Below, piece by piece: positions 43,567-54,886 of a stretch of 64,000 nucleotides of DNA. Where the stretch lies: contig QKWP01000060.1 in the NCBI GenBank assembly GCA_003550325.1, positions 25,217-89,216 of the forward strand, read 5' to 3'. The notes under the pieces were generated by a model. The model was not told the DNA's origin and made no database searches. It saw only the letters and a list, made by a program, of their open reading frames with translations. The first letter of the stretch is position 1. Every line of letters starts with the position of its first letter. The position numbers and the translations under genes are program-made. Origin of the DNA: Gigaspora rosea. Lineage: Eukaryota; Glomeromycota; Glomeromycetes; Diversisporales; Gigasporaceae.

Positions 43567-43732
43567 GGGGCATGCCATTTATTACGTAATATTTTTTACT
43601 TAATAGCCACTCCTATTCATGTATAGTGTGATCACTTTATCTAATTTTGACAAAATAATATAATATATAGACGTGATCACTATCTCTAACTATGTATCTA
43701 TGATAAAAATTACGTAATAAATGGCATGCCCC
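43567..43732. mobile_element. 166-bp MITE, GGGGCATGCC...ACGTAAT family, copy 2
   Basis: GGGGCATGCCATTTATTACG and its exact inverse at the right end; TTA at 43564-43566 and 43733-43735. Same length as the copy at 25567-25732; ends here are better preserved. Confidence 0.88.
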
Positions 43733-44172
43733 TTAGCCAGTAGAAATCAAAACTAAAAATATTGAAAAGTTCACAAAACAAGAATATGATTTACTTACTA
43801 TTATGTTCAAATCATTTCATTAAAATAGGCTTTCTCTACAAATTAAACAAACAACAAAAACAAGCTATCTACTCTGCATATGTGTTATTCTCGACCCAGC
43901 TATAGCAAAACTAAACGTCTGTAAAATTTCACAAATTAATCCTGTCAAAATCAATAAAGTTTCAAATTTGATAAATTATTAATCTACCAAGTCCATTTCT
44001 GTTTTATATCGAAAATAGTTAATAATTTTCCAATCTAATAGTTTATTAATACTGATACAATCATGTACTGTGATGTTTAATATTAGCAAAAACATACTTG
44101 GTAAGTTACTATTTTATTAGGTTATAATTTTTTTACAAAATTGGTTGTACTCTCATTCAATGTAACAATTGT

Positions 44173-44262
44173 AGGGCTGCCCAAAGAGGCGCCCTTGATC
44201 TACAGGCTTGATTAAATAAACTCTCACCCAAAGCGGAAACTTTGACATAAAAAAAAATAAAA
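44173..44262 (+). repeat. Possible 3' end of a retrotransposon with A-rich tail
   Basis: GGGCTGCCCAAAGAGGCGCC, CTTGATCTACAGGCTTGATT, then a short stretch and AAAAAAAAATAAAAAAAAAC. Unusually GC-rich for the area and followed by a poly(A)-like tail; likely the truncated tail of a retroelement not otherwise present. Confidence 0.35.
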
Positions 44263-44592
44263 AAAAACAAAATTGGTCTGGAAAAGTTAAAGAATAAACA
44301 TAAAAAATAAATTAAATTAAAAAGTAAATTAAAAAATAAAATAAATTATAAAATAAATTATAAAATTAATATAAATTAAAAATTAAAATAGAAAAAAATT
44401 TAATTTAAAAAGAAAATTGAAAAAATAAAAAAATATAACAATAATTAAAAAAGGACTTAATTAGGTATTGCATGCTGCGATGTGCTTGTATATCATGCCC
44501 CAACAATCTACCAATTAAATTTAAAGATCAGGTGTAACGTGCAAATTTTCTTTGTATAACAAAATAAAAAAATTTTTCTAAAATTTGTAAGG

Positions 44593-44954
44593 CCATATAA
44601 AATTAATTTTTTGGTTCTCATAGCATAAAAAAAAAAAGTAACCCGACAGGCTGAACTTTTATTTAAAAATTTTTAAAATTTTTTAAATTATAAAATTTAA
44701 ATTTTAATTTTAAAAAATAATGACCCGGCATTATAGTATTAAATACTAAAATAAATAAAGTAATGACCTGCTTATCTGAACTTTATTTAAAAATTTTATA
44801 TATAAAAAATTTTAAATTTTATAAAATTTTTTAAAAAAATTTTTTGAAATTCCACCTGGCTATTAAAACATATAAAAAATTTTTCAAAAAATTTTCAAAA
44901 TATGACCCGGCCTGGTTATGAGAACCAAAAAAATAATTTTATATGGCCTTGTAA
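44593..44954. mobile_element. About 360-bp TIR element, AGGCCATATAAAATTA family
   Basis: AGGCCATATAAAATTAATTT and TTTGGTTCTCATA at the left are mirrored by TATGAGAACCAAAAAAATAA and TTTTATATGGCCT at the right, with TGTA on both sides. The centre has TGACCCGGC motifs. The right half is repeated at 45038-45205. Confidence 0.7.
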
Positions 44955-45036
44955 ATTTTATGACTAGTAATTAGAATTGAATAATCTTAGCACTATTTGG
45001 TTTGTCTTGATAAAACAAATTCTATATTACCAAAAT

Positions 45037-45037
45037 N
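45037..45037. other. Undetermined base at a suspicious duplication
   Basis: The 165 bases following the N repeat 44783-44945 with few differences. The single N may be a placeholder for a join of two overlapping contigs or of two real repeat copies. Confidence 0.7.
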
Positions 45038-45330
45038 TATTTAAAAATTTTATATATAAAAAATTTTAAATTTTATAAAATTTTTTAAAAAAATTTTTTG
45101 AAATTCCACCTGGCTATTAAAACATATAAAAATTTTTTCAAAAAATTTTCAAAACATGACCCAGCCGGGTTATAAGAACCAAAAAATTAAGTTTATGTGG
45201 CCTAATATTAAAAAACTTCATCTACTTAACCATCTTTTACGTTCTGACAAAAAAAATTCCTTGCAAAATTTTGGTATATACTATTATCTACTCTAACTTC
45301 TAACACTAACTCCTACCTTTACCCTAACCT

Positions 45331-45905
45331 TATATTAATTTAAATTTTTGTTATATAAAATATTTGTTGCACAGATCTACAAACTATGTTTACATATTGT
45401 GCATATATTTATTCTTAAAAAAAATTATAATTTAAAATACAGTATATTGTAAAAAACTTTTAATTTATTATTATATATTTATTTATCTATAATTTATATT
45501 TATAATCTATAACTATATATTAAAAAAATTTGTGTATAAACATTTTTGTATAACAATCAAATTAAAATTTATACAAAATTGCGAGAAAATTATTTTTTGT
45601 TAAGAACCTACTAGAGGTTAATTTAGTAAAATTATAAGCATATGCACGGATTTGTAGATTACCCTAAAATATTTGATGCATCTAAATTTGACTAAATGTA
45701 GATTGTTATACAATATAAGGTAATTGTGTCTAATTTCGTGAATTTTTTTTTGTCACATATAAAAGTTTGTTAAAAGATTGTATTTATTTGTAAAATTTAA
45801 TATATAAAATATACAATCAATTTATTATTTAACTGTAAATTTTTTTTATATACTATATACTAAAAATTTTTTTAATAATAAAAGTTACAACCCGTATAAT
45901 TTATG
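45331..45905. other. AT-rich spacer without recognisable gene
   Basis: No frame, repeat family or palindrome supported. Confidence 0.4.
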
Positions 45906-45925
45906 AAAATTTCAAAACCACGGGC

Positions 45926-46115
45926 CTAATTCCGTGGATACTAAGGTTGCATGCCGTAATAGGTTTAGCCAAGTTGTAAAGTTGCAACCTTTTACCTTAA
46001 AGTTGTAATAATTTGTCATAAAAGGTGTAATAGTCGTAATAGATATAATTGTTGTAATAGGTGTAATAGTTGTAAGGGGTGTAATAGTTGTAATAGTTGT
46101 AATGGCCGTAATAGC
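45926..46115 (+). repeat. GTAATAGTTGTAA repeat block, inverted relative to 50885-51055
   Basis: GTGGATACTAAGGTTGC followed by about ten variants of TTGTAATAGGTGTAATAG. The mirror image occurs at 50885-51055 and ends GCAACCTTAGTGGATAC. The intervening 4.8 kb includes the LTR element. The minus-strand Thr/Ile-rich frame here comes from the repeats. Confidence 0.6.
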
Positions 46116-46189
46116 TAATAAGTAGTGGCTTGGTACGATCAGACTAATGCAAATGCATGGTGTGGGAAATGGCATGTGAGTCTAGGGAC

Positions 46190-46242
46190 ACAATTTATAT
46201 GTAACCAACCTGGCCAAACCAGCTCTGTTACATATAAATTGT
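46190..46242. repeat. 53-bp hairpin
   Basis: CAATTTATATGTAAC and its exact inverse GTTACATATAAATTG enclose a GC-richer loop with CCTGGCCAAACCAG. Confidence 0.7.
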
Positions 46243-46337
46243 ACTGTAAAAACTAAAGTAGTCAGACTACTTAACATCTCTATCATGTGAGAAGGTATCT
46301 TATATAAACAAAAAAAAAATAGTGATTGGGTTAGTAG

Positions 46338-46415
46338 TACAGATTGGGATCGGGTTAGTCAACTAAAAAATTTTTATGTCGACTAATTAGTTGACTAAAC
46401 TGATTCCAATCCCTA
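46338..46415. mobile_element. 78-bp miniature hAT-like element
   Basis: TACAGATTGGGATCGGGTTA is mirrored by TAAACTGATTCCAATCCCTA, and GTTAGTAG / GTTAGCAG (one mismatch) flank it as an 8-bp duplication. Very small, but ends and TSD agree with the larger hAT-like elements in the window. Confidence 0.6.
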
Positions 46416-46628
46416 GTTAGCAGAGCGAAAGGTAATAATGGTAACAATGAAATGAAAGTTTCATGTGTAACACATGGTACTGTCAGAATAAGTGTCAAGA
46501 TCGAATTGAGATTAATTATATTAATATGTTGTAATTGGTATTAATAGGAATAATTAATGCAAATTTAATTAGTAATGACAGAGCCAAATGTAGTACGTAT
46601 AAGGGTAGTTAAAATAGATGAATAACTT

Positions 46629-47137
46629 TGATACGGGGTAAACATGACATTTCAAAGTACGCTGCGCCACATTTCATATGACATCCGATCATACAATGCA
46701 TGATTAACAATGCATATAATTAATCATGCATAATCGATCATGCACGCCCTCATTGAACGGGACTCGGTTTACGGCGGAATGATTTAGAAATCATACAATC
46801 TATTGTATTGTATATATGATAGCATCGTAGATAAAGAATATCATACGATTTTAGTCTTGTATTTTCTGTAATGTTCTATAGTGTTAGATTTGAGATTCCT
46901 ATAATTCTTGTAAAGTATAAAAGATAGAGGTTTTAGCTTTCCTTCGAGAGTAATCTTGGAATTACAAACGATACCAATCTAATAAAAAAATATATAAAGT
47001 TCAAATTATCTAAATAATCAAATTTCCCTTTTTCAATATAAATCATGTTAAATCACCAAGTTATGCCTCTGGCGAATTACCTTTTCATTATCTTTTGTCA
47101 CAAATCCATAAAGGTCGTGCTATTTTTCCCTGTAACA
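46629..47137 (+). repeat. Left LTR of the non-coding element
   Basis: Contains ACATTTCAAAGTACGCTG, the AATCATACAATCTAT palindrome region, GTATAAAAGATAGAGG (TATA-like) and ends TTTTTCCCTGTAACA. The TATA-like box followed by GTTTTAGCTTTCCTTC suggests transcription starting around 46940. Confidence 0.82.
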
Positions 47138-47905
47138 ATTGGTAGTAACTGTGAGATATGAACTTCTCAATAGCTAATATTGCATGAAGACTGAAATCTG
47201 ACAAAATTTGTGAAATTTACCTTATATTAAACTTGAGATTTTGAACAAATGACAGTATACTAACACATCTAATATTTACTTATTTGGTATAATTATGTGG
47301 AAAATTTATATGGCAAAACCATATTTTTTGAGCAAAAATCGAAATTACAGTCAAAATTTCAATTTCAAATATGAAACCTAATGAAACAACCAATAGCAAC
47401 TGAAATTAGTGATATTTTTGCAGAATGGATGAAAATAGATTCGCAAATTAATACAAAGATCGAAATCAATAAGAAAAGTCGAAACCAGTATTTTCTAAAT
47501 CCGACCAAACCAAACCAACGAAATTTATACGATTATATCAAATGAGGCATGTTATGTTTGACAAGCGGATAAAGCTTCAACACTACTTTGGGAGTACTCT
47601 TTAGCAATGAACAACCATACCGGAAACGACATAAGGTTTTTTTTATCAAAGATTTTGATATGAGAAATATGGTGGGAACTTGTAACCTTGGAGATTGTTA
47701 TTGATACGGAATCATGAACAAAGCTTTTTGTGTTGTATTCGAAATCAGTTAAGAAGGGTTTTGCAAACTATGTAAAATGAATTAATTTTTGTATATCAAA
47801 TATCAGAATTTAGTGTAAATAGTTATATAGCATAAATAAGATTTTTTTTGTTTTGTTCGTTTTGTTGTTGTAACTATTTAATATAGTTGATGTAAAAAAA
47901 AAAAA
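47138..47905 (+). other. Interior of the LTR element, unique part
   Basis: No open frame longer than chance and no match elsewhere in the window; ends in an A19 run just before the tandem repeats. Confidence 0.5.
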
Positions 47906-47913
47906 AAAAAAGA

Positions 47914-48690
47914 GGTGGTTGCTCTGCCCATAAGACGCATACTGCGCAAAAACAAAACTTTACGAAGAAGTTGCTCTGCCTATAAGATGCATACTGCACA
48001 AAAATGAAACTTTATGAAGGGGTTGCTCTGCCCGTAAGACACATACTGTGCAAAAATAAAACTTTATGAAGGGGTTGCTCTGCCCGTAAGACGCATACCG
48101 TGCAAAAATAAAACTTTATGAAGAGGTTGTTCTGCTCATAAGACGTGTACTGTGCAAAAACGAAACTTTAAAAAGAATGGTGCTCTGCCTGTAAGCTGCC
48201 AAAAGGCGCAAAAAGAACGGTACTCTGCCTGTAAGTCGCCAAAGGCACAAAAAGAACAGTGCTCTGCCTGTAAGCTGCCAAAAAGCGACTAAAGAACGGT
48301 GCTTTGCCTGTAAGTCGCCAAAGGCACAAAAAGAACGGTACTCTGCCTGTAAGTCGCCAAAGCTGCAAAAAGAACAGTGCTCTGCCTGTAAGTTGCCAAA
48401 GGTGCAAAAAGAACGGTGCTCTGTCTGTAAGCTGCCAAAAGGCGCAAAAAGAACGGTGCTTTGCCTGTAAGCTGCCAAAAGGCGCAAAAAGAATGGTGCT
48501 CTGCCTGTAAGCCACCAAAGGCACAAAAAGAATGGTGCTTTGCCTGTAAGTCGCCAAAGATGCAAAAAAAATGGTGCTCTGCCTGTAAGCTGCCAAAAGG
48601 TACAAAAAGAACGGTGCTCTGCCTGTAAGCTACCAAAAGGCGCAAAAAGAACGGTGCTCTGCTGTAAGCTGCCAAAAGCGCAAAAAGAAC
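47914..48690 (+). repeat. Two-tier minisatellite (53-bp then 39/40-bp units)
   Basis: About five units of the type GTTGCTCTGCCCGTAAGACG plus GCATACTGTGCAAAAATAAA plus ACTTTATGAAGG are followed by about 13 shorter units AACGGTGCTCTGCCTGTAAG plus CTGCCAAAAGGCGCAAAAAG. The short unit looks derived from the long one by loss of the ACTTTATGAAG part. Because many short units are 39 bp, several frames stay open on both strands; these are not genes. Confidence 0.88.
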
Positions 48691-48783
48691 GGTGCCTGGG
48701 TCATAGTCTCGGCATCTCAGTTAATAAAACTCACTAATACTTGGAAATTTATGCGTGGGACGCATAAAATAAGCATGGGCGAG

Positions 48784-50258
48784 TATCATGGTGTAAATGT
48801 GACATTTCAAAGTACGCTGTGCCACATTTCATATGACATCTGATCATACAATTAGGGTTGGGGGCACAGGGGCATGGGCATGCCCTGGAGGGCATGCCCC
48901 TAGGGCATGCCTATGGGCATGCCAAAAAGCAAAAGGCATGCCAAGTCACATGATACAATCAGTCAATCCTATTGGCCAAAAATCAAATACTTTACAATAG
49001 CATTTTTTATTTTTTATTCTTATATTAACCAAAAAAAATCTTCTAGATAATTACTCTGTACAAGATCTAGAGGTTTAAAATTTATGTACAATATCTATTA
49101 ACTTTATAGAACATGATCAAAATTTAAAATAAGAATCAAGTACAGTATGTATTTATTTTATGTACTCATATAACTCTTAATATCTATATACCATAAATCG
49201 ATGAGATCACCCAAATATTTAAACTAAAAACCTTTATATATTCATTTTGCTCTATTAGATAAAATCATTATCCATCGGATATTAAATTTAAAAGTAAATC
49301 CAATGGATATCTAATGGATTTACTATTAAATTTTGTGTTTGATGAATAACGGTTTATATTTTTATGCCTTATAAATACAAAAAATACTCGAATATAAAAC
49401 ATAAAAAATGTATTATATTGATATAAGTTAGCTTACAAAATATATAAAAAAATTTTGACTTACTGCAAATATTGATCTCATCATTTACTTGATAATCAAA
49501 TATTATTGATCACAGTGTTTCGAATTAAAATAGTTTAAGTGTTTAGTAGAATTTTACAATATATATATATGTATTTTTTTTCTGTCAAATCTTTTGTATT
49601 TAACGGTAACGGTATAAATATTTGTATAGTAAATCATGTGAAAAACTCAATCATGATTAGTCAATTATAGGTTTTTAAGCTATAATTATAAACAATTTTG
49701 ATTGGTTAATTTTTTATCATGTGATTTATTTGGGCATGCCCTAAGGGCATGCCTCAAGCCAAGGCATACCTACCAAGGCATGCCGATTTTTTTACCTGTA
49801 CCCCCAACCCTACATACAATGCATGATTGACAATGCATATAATTCATCGTACATAATCGATTATGCACACTCTCATTGAACGGGGCTCGGCTTACAGCGC
49901 AATGATTTAGAAATCATACAATCTATCGTATTGTACGCATGGTAGCGTCGTAGATAAGAATATCATACGATTTTAGTCTTGTATTTTCTGTAATGTTCTA
50001 TAGTGTTAGATTTGAGATTCCCATAATTCTTGTAAAGTATAAAAGATAGAGGTTTTAGCTCTCTTTCGAGAGTAATCTTGGATTACAAATGATACCAATC
50101 TAATAAAAAAATATATAAAGTTCAAATTATCTAAATAATCAAATTTCCCTTTTTCAATATAAATTGTATTAAATTACCAAGTCACGCCTCTGGCGAATTG
50201 CCTTTTTATTATCTTTTGTCACAAATCCATAAAGGTCGTGCCATTTTTCCCCGTAACA
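48784..50258 (+). repeat. Right LTR, interrupted by a hAT-like element
   Basis: Homologous to 46629-47137 with scattered substitutions. The break occurs after GATCATACAAT, and CATACAAT is duplicated around the 960-bp insertion. Confidence 0.82.
48853..49812. mobile_element. 960-bp non-autonomous hAT-like element with GGCATGCC arrays
   Basis: TAGGGTTGGGGGCACAGG and, inverted, TAGGGTTGGGGGTACAGG; CATACAAT duplicated at 48845-48852 and 49813-49820. Both subterminal regions have repeated palindromic GGGCATGCC motifs (at least seven at the left in 48875-48950, six at the right in 49733-49790). No coding frame. The insertion postdates the LTR element. Confidence 0.9.
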
Positions 50259-50345
50259 ACTTAAATGATGTAATTAATGTAATATAAAGGACAAAAAGAA
50301 GTAAAGAAAATTAGTTTTTCGCTCATAGAAAAGAAATCTCAATAT

Positions 50346-50414
50346 GGGGTGGAGTCAATAGAAATAGGACAAATTTATTAAATAGATTTGTCCCATTTCT
50401 ATTGACTTCACCCC
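50346..50414. repeat. Fold-back element, GTCAATAGAAA family, copy 2 (69 bp)
   Basis: GGGGTGGAGTCAATAGAAAT and inverse ATTTCTATTGACTTCACCCC; ATAT lies on both sides. Nearly a perfect hairpin with a 10-base loop. Confidence 0.8.
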
Positions 50415-50884
50415 ATATGATAAAAGATACAAGTAAATGCTTCTATGCAATTATACTTGATACAATATCTGTTTAGATTTCATATCTAATGCATTGTTTA
50501 TTGTAAGATTTTGAGGTTAATGCCATAGTAGCTGTGAAATTATATATCAACATCACTTCGTTTCTGATAAAATATGTTATTATAGCACATAGAGTCTGAT
50601 AGAACATAAGTAATTTTAGTAAGTAAGGCTTTTAAAAAACTTTGCTTGCACCTTCAATACTTTTTTTTAAAAAAAAAACTTGGATCGTTTATATACTTAT
50701 ATGCATATATGTTTGTACGATACATGGCTATAAAAAATTGATATCAGTTTTAATAATAATAAGCATATACACATACTTATTTTTTAATAATACTTTTGTA
50801 ATTTCGATATTTATAACATGAATATTTTATATAAATATAATAGTAAAGCGAAGGATAAGATAAATATATATAATTTAGAATATA
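50415..50884. other. AT-rich spacer without recognisable gene
   Basis: No gene or repeat family recognised. Confidence 0.4.
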
Positions 50885-51055
50885 CTCTATTACGGCACTT
50901 ACAACCTATTACAGCACTTACAACTATTACAGCATTTTACAGCAATACGGCACATTACAACTTTGGGCATTAGTTGTAATTAAGGTTGCAACCCAGGTTA
51001 TAATCCGTAATGTCCGTAATTATTACTTACGGCCAGCAACCTTAGTGGATACATA
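50885..51055 (-). repeat. GTAATAGTTGTAA repeat block, inverted copy
   Basis: CTATTACGGCACTTACAACC units running into GGTTGCAACC and CCAGCAACCTTAGTGGATAC; mirror of 45926-46115. Confidence 0.58.
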
Positions 51056-51239
51056 ATGAACTTGATTTTTTGTTAAGTAAATTGAACAAAGTTTGCTAAG
51101 TAATATGTTCGTTATACTAAATTATATATAATATAAAATTTTTTACAGGATTTGGACAAGATTTTATTAATAGACTTGGTCGCTTAAATGTATAGAATTC
51201 ACAAAAATCAATTTTTTTCCATGAACCATATATTTTGAA

Positions 51240-52070
51240 ACCCTGTGATTTGATTTGAACAATTTTGTACCATTTGAATTGTCTCACTAAAATAATTCGA
51301 ATGATACCTATAGAGGTCTGACTTGTTTAAAAAATAAGTATTCAAATATTCATTTGTTCAATATTTTTTTATTCGAATATTGTTCAAAAATTTTGAAAAT
51401 ATTCAATGAATATTCATGAATATTCATTGAATATTATATATTTCAATTTTAAAAAATTATATAACTATCTCATTTAAATTAGCCAATAAAATTGGCAAAT
51501 AAATTATTAAAAAATAAAATAAAATTATAAAATTATATATATATATGTATATATATATTCAATGAATATTCAATGAATATATTCATTGAAATTTTAAATA
51601 TTCGAATATTTATTCAGTGAAAAATTATATATTCGAATATTCAAATATTCAGTGAATATTCAGTGAATAGTATTCATCGAGTCAGACCTCTAGATACCTA
51701 AATCATTCAAATTGGATCGCAGAGTAATGCGATATACAATTCACAGAAATAGATTTGATCACAAAAAACACCTTATATCTTTGGATCTTGTAATCCAATT
51801 TGGATGATTTTAGTGCCATTAGATTCATCTCATTGTGACAATTCGAATGATACCAAAATCATTCAAATTGGATCACAGAATCATGAGATCACAATCCTAT
51901 AAAAATATATTTGATCTCAAAATATAATAAATATATCGTTTATCTCAGGATATTGTGATCTAATTCAGCTAATTTTGGTACAATTTTGGTACCGTTAGAA
52001 TTATCTCAGTGAGATGATTCAAATTATACCAAGATTATTCAAATTGGATCATAGAATCATAAGATATCAT
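51240..52070. repeat. Series of AATTGGATCACAGAATCAT palindromes
   Basis: Four hairpin units with centres of the CATCTCATTGTGACAATTCG / TCTCAGTGAGATGATTC type and arms ATGATACCAAAATCATTCAA, AATTGGATCACAGAATCA. One unit is split by the hAT-like element 51311-51692. Same family as 28685-28985. Confidence 0.7.
51311..51692. mobile_element. 382-bp hAT-like MITE rich in TATTCAATGAATATTCA
   Basis: TAGAGGTCTGAC at the left and GTCAGACCTCTA at the right are exact inverses; GATACCTA is duplicated at 51303-51310 and 51693-51700. The interior is made of GAATATTCATTGAATATT variants. Confidence 0.9.
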
Positions 52071-52700
52071 GAAATATTATAATCCATGAAATTAGGGCAA
52101 TTCACAGAATTAGGTATGATTACCTTAGGTGGTCAAACAGTTGACATCCAATCATATGCGCAGATTTTTAAAGACCCTAGAGTGAGAAAAAATATACAAT
52201 ATATACTATAAGTTTCAAAACTAACTAGATATTCATGATTATATATTTAAATTGGCAACAACTTTTTATACCAACTTGTGTGAAAGTAATCTGTTTTATT
52301 GAAAACACAAGGCTGGACAAGCAGAAATAAGAATGTCGACGATTGCACTAAAATTTTTCAATTTAAACTTACAAACATGTAATTAAGTAGATTTCTTTTA
52401 ATAGATTAAATAATGTTCAAAAGATTTGTGAAAGATTTAACTCAGTGTTTTCAAAAACATGGTAGGTAGCGAAGTAGTTATAGGTGAAGAGGAAAATGTT
52501 AGAGTAGTAGATGTAGTATTTTCATGATGATTTTAATAGTAATAATATATTGCAAAATCAATACATTAGCGGAGATTTTAATACCTTATATTGCAGATCT
52601 GTTTTCTCCTTGTAGTTGTATCGTCACTTATATCGGTCTTATTGTGCCAATGGCAAAATATGAATCAGATTTAGAAAATAGTTATCTTAAGTTGCCCTAA
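52071..52700. other. AT-rich spacer without recognisable gene
   Basis: No gene or repeat family recognised. Confidence 0.4.
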
Positions 52701-52707
52701 AAGTGTC

Positions 52708-52761
52708 ATAGGTCGAATTTTAAAATTTCTGAAAAAATTTTAAAATTCGACCTGTGTATTA
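52708..52761. repeat. 54-bp hairpin
   Basis: ATAGGTCGAATTTTAAAAT and inverse ATTTTAAAATTCGACCTGT around a 12-base centre. Confidence 0.7.
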
Positions 52762-53195
52762 AAGATCCATCTTATTATGAGATTGATTATGATGAAATAT
52801 TAGTTATCCAAATTTGCTTTCTATGAAATAAACTTGCAGGTATATTAATCACCTGTAAAATAAGCTTGTCGTTTTCAAAGTGATTTTTAGTGATTTAATC
52901 GGACTATCCTAATTTAATATGAAGTACTATATACAAGGAATAATAAGGAAAATAATGTAAGAAAATTCTCACGCACGTTATGAAATTATTCGTTAACTAT
53001 GTATAAATTAGAATTTTATTACTCATTTAAAAGAAATTTTAACGCTGATTTCTAATTAATTTTGTATCTTCTAAATAATATTTATCCAAAAGTTTTAATT
53101 TTTTGATTTTTTTAAAAAAAATAATTTATGATTTTTAACTAGTAATAAAATATTTAAAAAAAAACTTATACTAATTTATTATTCAAAAATATACT
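52762..53195. other. AT-rich spacer without recognisable gene
   Basis: No gene or repeat family recognised. Confidence 0.4.
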
Positions 53196-53198
53196 TTA

Positions 53199-53358
53199 GG
53201 GCACTGACATTTATTATTTAATATCCATTTACTATAGGGGCTTACCCCACTCTCAGGTAAAATCTATAAGTAGAATTTTAGCCAATCAAATTTAACTAAG
53301 GTAAGATTTTTCTTGACCCCACACTCACTAAAATATTACCTAATAAATGTCAGCGCCC
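53199..53358. mobile_element. 160-bp TWA MITE, CTGACATTTATTA family, copy 1
   Basis: GGGCACTGACATTTATTATT and, inverted, GGGCGCTGACATTTATTAGG; TTA at 53196-53198 and 53359-53361. Matches 56972-57133 in opposite orientation. Confidence 0.85.
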
Positions 53359-53361
53359 TTA

Positions 53362-54140
53362 TTTAAAAATAATTGACAAATTATAATTGCTAAACAATAC
53401 CAAGAAATCTATATTATTTTACTAACAATTGCTATATAAACACTTTAAAAATTATTTCTAAATTGCATTAACTTTAATGCTAGCTTTAAACTAATCTCAA
53501 TAACAATAACCGGAATTACTTTGTAAAATAACCTGTTAATATGAAATAAATTTGTAAATAGGTTGTTTGTAAAATAAACTTGTCTGTAAACTAAATATCA
53601 GCGAAATAAGATGTCTACAAACTGATTGTCAATGCACGAACTGCACTGCTAGAGATATACCCGGTGTACATTTTTTGCTTAACTTTGCTAGTATTCGATA
53701 TTTTATATTATTCTGATATACTCCTAAAAGTATATAATTTTTGTAAATAAATTTTTATTAACAAAAAAAAATATATTTATTTAAAATTTTAAAAAATAAA
53801 AATACTTGCAATTTTTATTGCTTATTACTAACTTTATTTTCTCTAAAAAACTTAATTAGTTTTAAAATTGTGTTTATTGGTTTTAAGATTACGTTCATTG
53901 GTTTTATATAAGTTCTGTTATTATTTTTAGGCGAGTTAACGAATTGATATGTGATCTGGAGTACAAATTTTATTTATACCTAATCAGCATGTGATTTTTT
54001 GCAGATTATAAATATTTTGGGGACAATTTTAAGGTCCAATTTTAAAAATTAGCAAATATGGTTAGAAATCTATAACTTTTATAACTATATACAGTACTAA
54101 AAAATACAGTACCGGACAGCAAAAACCATTCAATTTTTTT
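53362..54140. other. AT-rich spacer without recognisable gene
   Basis: Several AATAAGCTTGT / TAAATAGGTTGTTTGTAAA phrases recur loosely (52850, 53530-53600). No gene. Confidence 0.4.
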
Positions 54141-54144
54141 TAGG

Positions 54145-54345
54145 GCGCCAAATTTGAGAATTTTATAACAATTCTGATTGGCTAATTTTTGTGTAACAAA
54201 ATTTTGATTGGTTAAACACATAAAATTGATTTTTTTTATATAATAAGTGCCAAATTTTGTATTTTTAATAATAAAAATTAACCAATCAAATTACGAGAAC
54301 ATAATTAGCATCATTTTGATTGGTCAATTGTTCTGCGCCAAATTT
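54145..54345. repeat. TIR-like element with GCGCCAAATTT ends
   Basis: GGGCGCCAAATTTGAGAATT at the left and TCTGCGCCAAATTTCTGC at the right, with four TTTTGATTGGTTAA-type motifs in both orientations between. The two ends are in direct rather than inverted orientation, so it may be two fused halves. Confidence 0.45.
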
Positions 54346-54735
54346 CTGCTTTACTATTAAAGTTGCTGAACTTTAAACCCTTATAACTTCTTTAAAAAGC
54401 AAGAAATCAAAAATCTGTCTTACAGATTTGTAGTTTAGATTACAAATAAAAAATTTGTAAGAGGGATTTTTAAAATAATTACTTGTTGTGAAGTTATTAG
54501 ACTTTAAACAATGCCGAAAAAAATAGATAGTTTTCGCTGTTCAGTACTGTATGATTTTATTCTTTGTGTAATAATAACGTTTAGATTACTCTATTTATAC
54601 ATATTGGTGTGCTTGGTTTTAGGGTCACAAAATTATACTATAGTACCCAAAATTTATTAGTATGTTTAAAATCACATTTTATTTTAATATCAAGTGAGTA
54701 TAAAAATCATTTAAATAACATTTCAAAAATATTTA

Positions 54736-54886
54736 GAGGAGTGACAAAAATCAGGTGATTTTTTAGAGGGGGAGGAGGTAAAAAAAGTTGAAATTATATA
54801 TAAAAACCTAACTATATATATATTAAAGAAGAGGAAGGAGGGTAGGCTTCTGATAAAAAATAATCAGGTGATTAATGACACGGCCC
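54736..54886. mobile_element. 151-bp TWA MITE, AAAAATCAGGTG family, copy 2
   Basis: GAGGAGTGACAAAAATCAGG and, inverted, GGGCCGTGTCATTAATCACC; TTA at 54733-54735 and 54887-54889. Confidence 0.82.

Larger units (their letters stand above)
44465..45330. repeat. Partial GCGATG/CACCTGAT-family element with nested TIR element and assembly gap
   Basis: The left end GCATGCTGCGATGTGC ... GATCAGGTGTAACGTG matches the arms of 13645-13985. The conserved ATTCCTTGCAAAATTTTGGT block and a CTTTACCCTAACCTTA phrase are at 45258-45325. Between them lie the nested element 44593-44954 and a second half-copy of it directly after the N at 45037. Confidence 0.55.
46629..50258 (+). mobile_element. Non-coding LTR retroelement with internal minisatellite
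   Basis: LTRs of 509 bp (46629-47137) and 507 bp (48784-50258 after subtracting the nested element and its extra TSD) are clearly homologous and end TG(A/T)...TAACA. ACTT flanks the unit at 46625-46628 and 50259-50262. A TGGTAGTAAC primer-site candidate lies two bases after the left LTR. The 1.65-kb interior has no retroelement protein; it holds unique DNA and then tandem repeats. This is the design of a LARD/TRIM-like element that depends on enzymes of others. Confidence 0.82.

Noticed and set aside
45912..46175. Thr/Ile-rich 87-codon minus-strand frame
   Set aside because: It is the translation of GTAATAGTTGTAA repeats.
48116..48675. Long overlapping open frames on both strands (up to 149 codons)
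   Set aside because: They follow the 39/40-bp minisatellite. Open frames in several phases at once are a periodicity effect, and the peptides are simple repeats.
48180..48690. CRISPR-like array of regularly spaced repeats
   Set aside because: Units are contiguous with no unique spacers, the context is a eukaryotic LTR element, and no cas-like genes are present.
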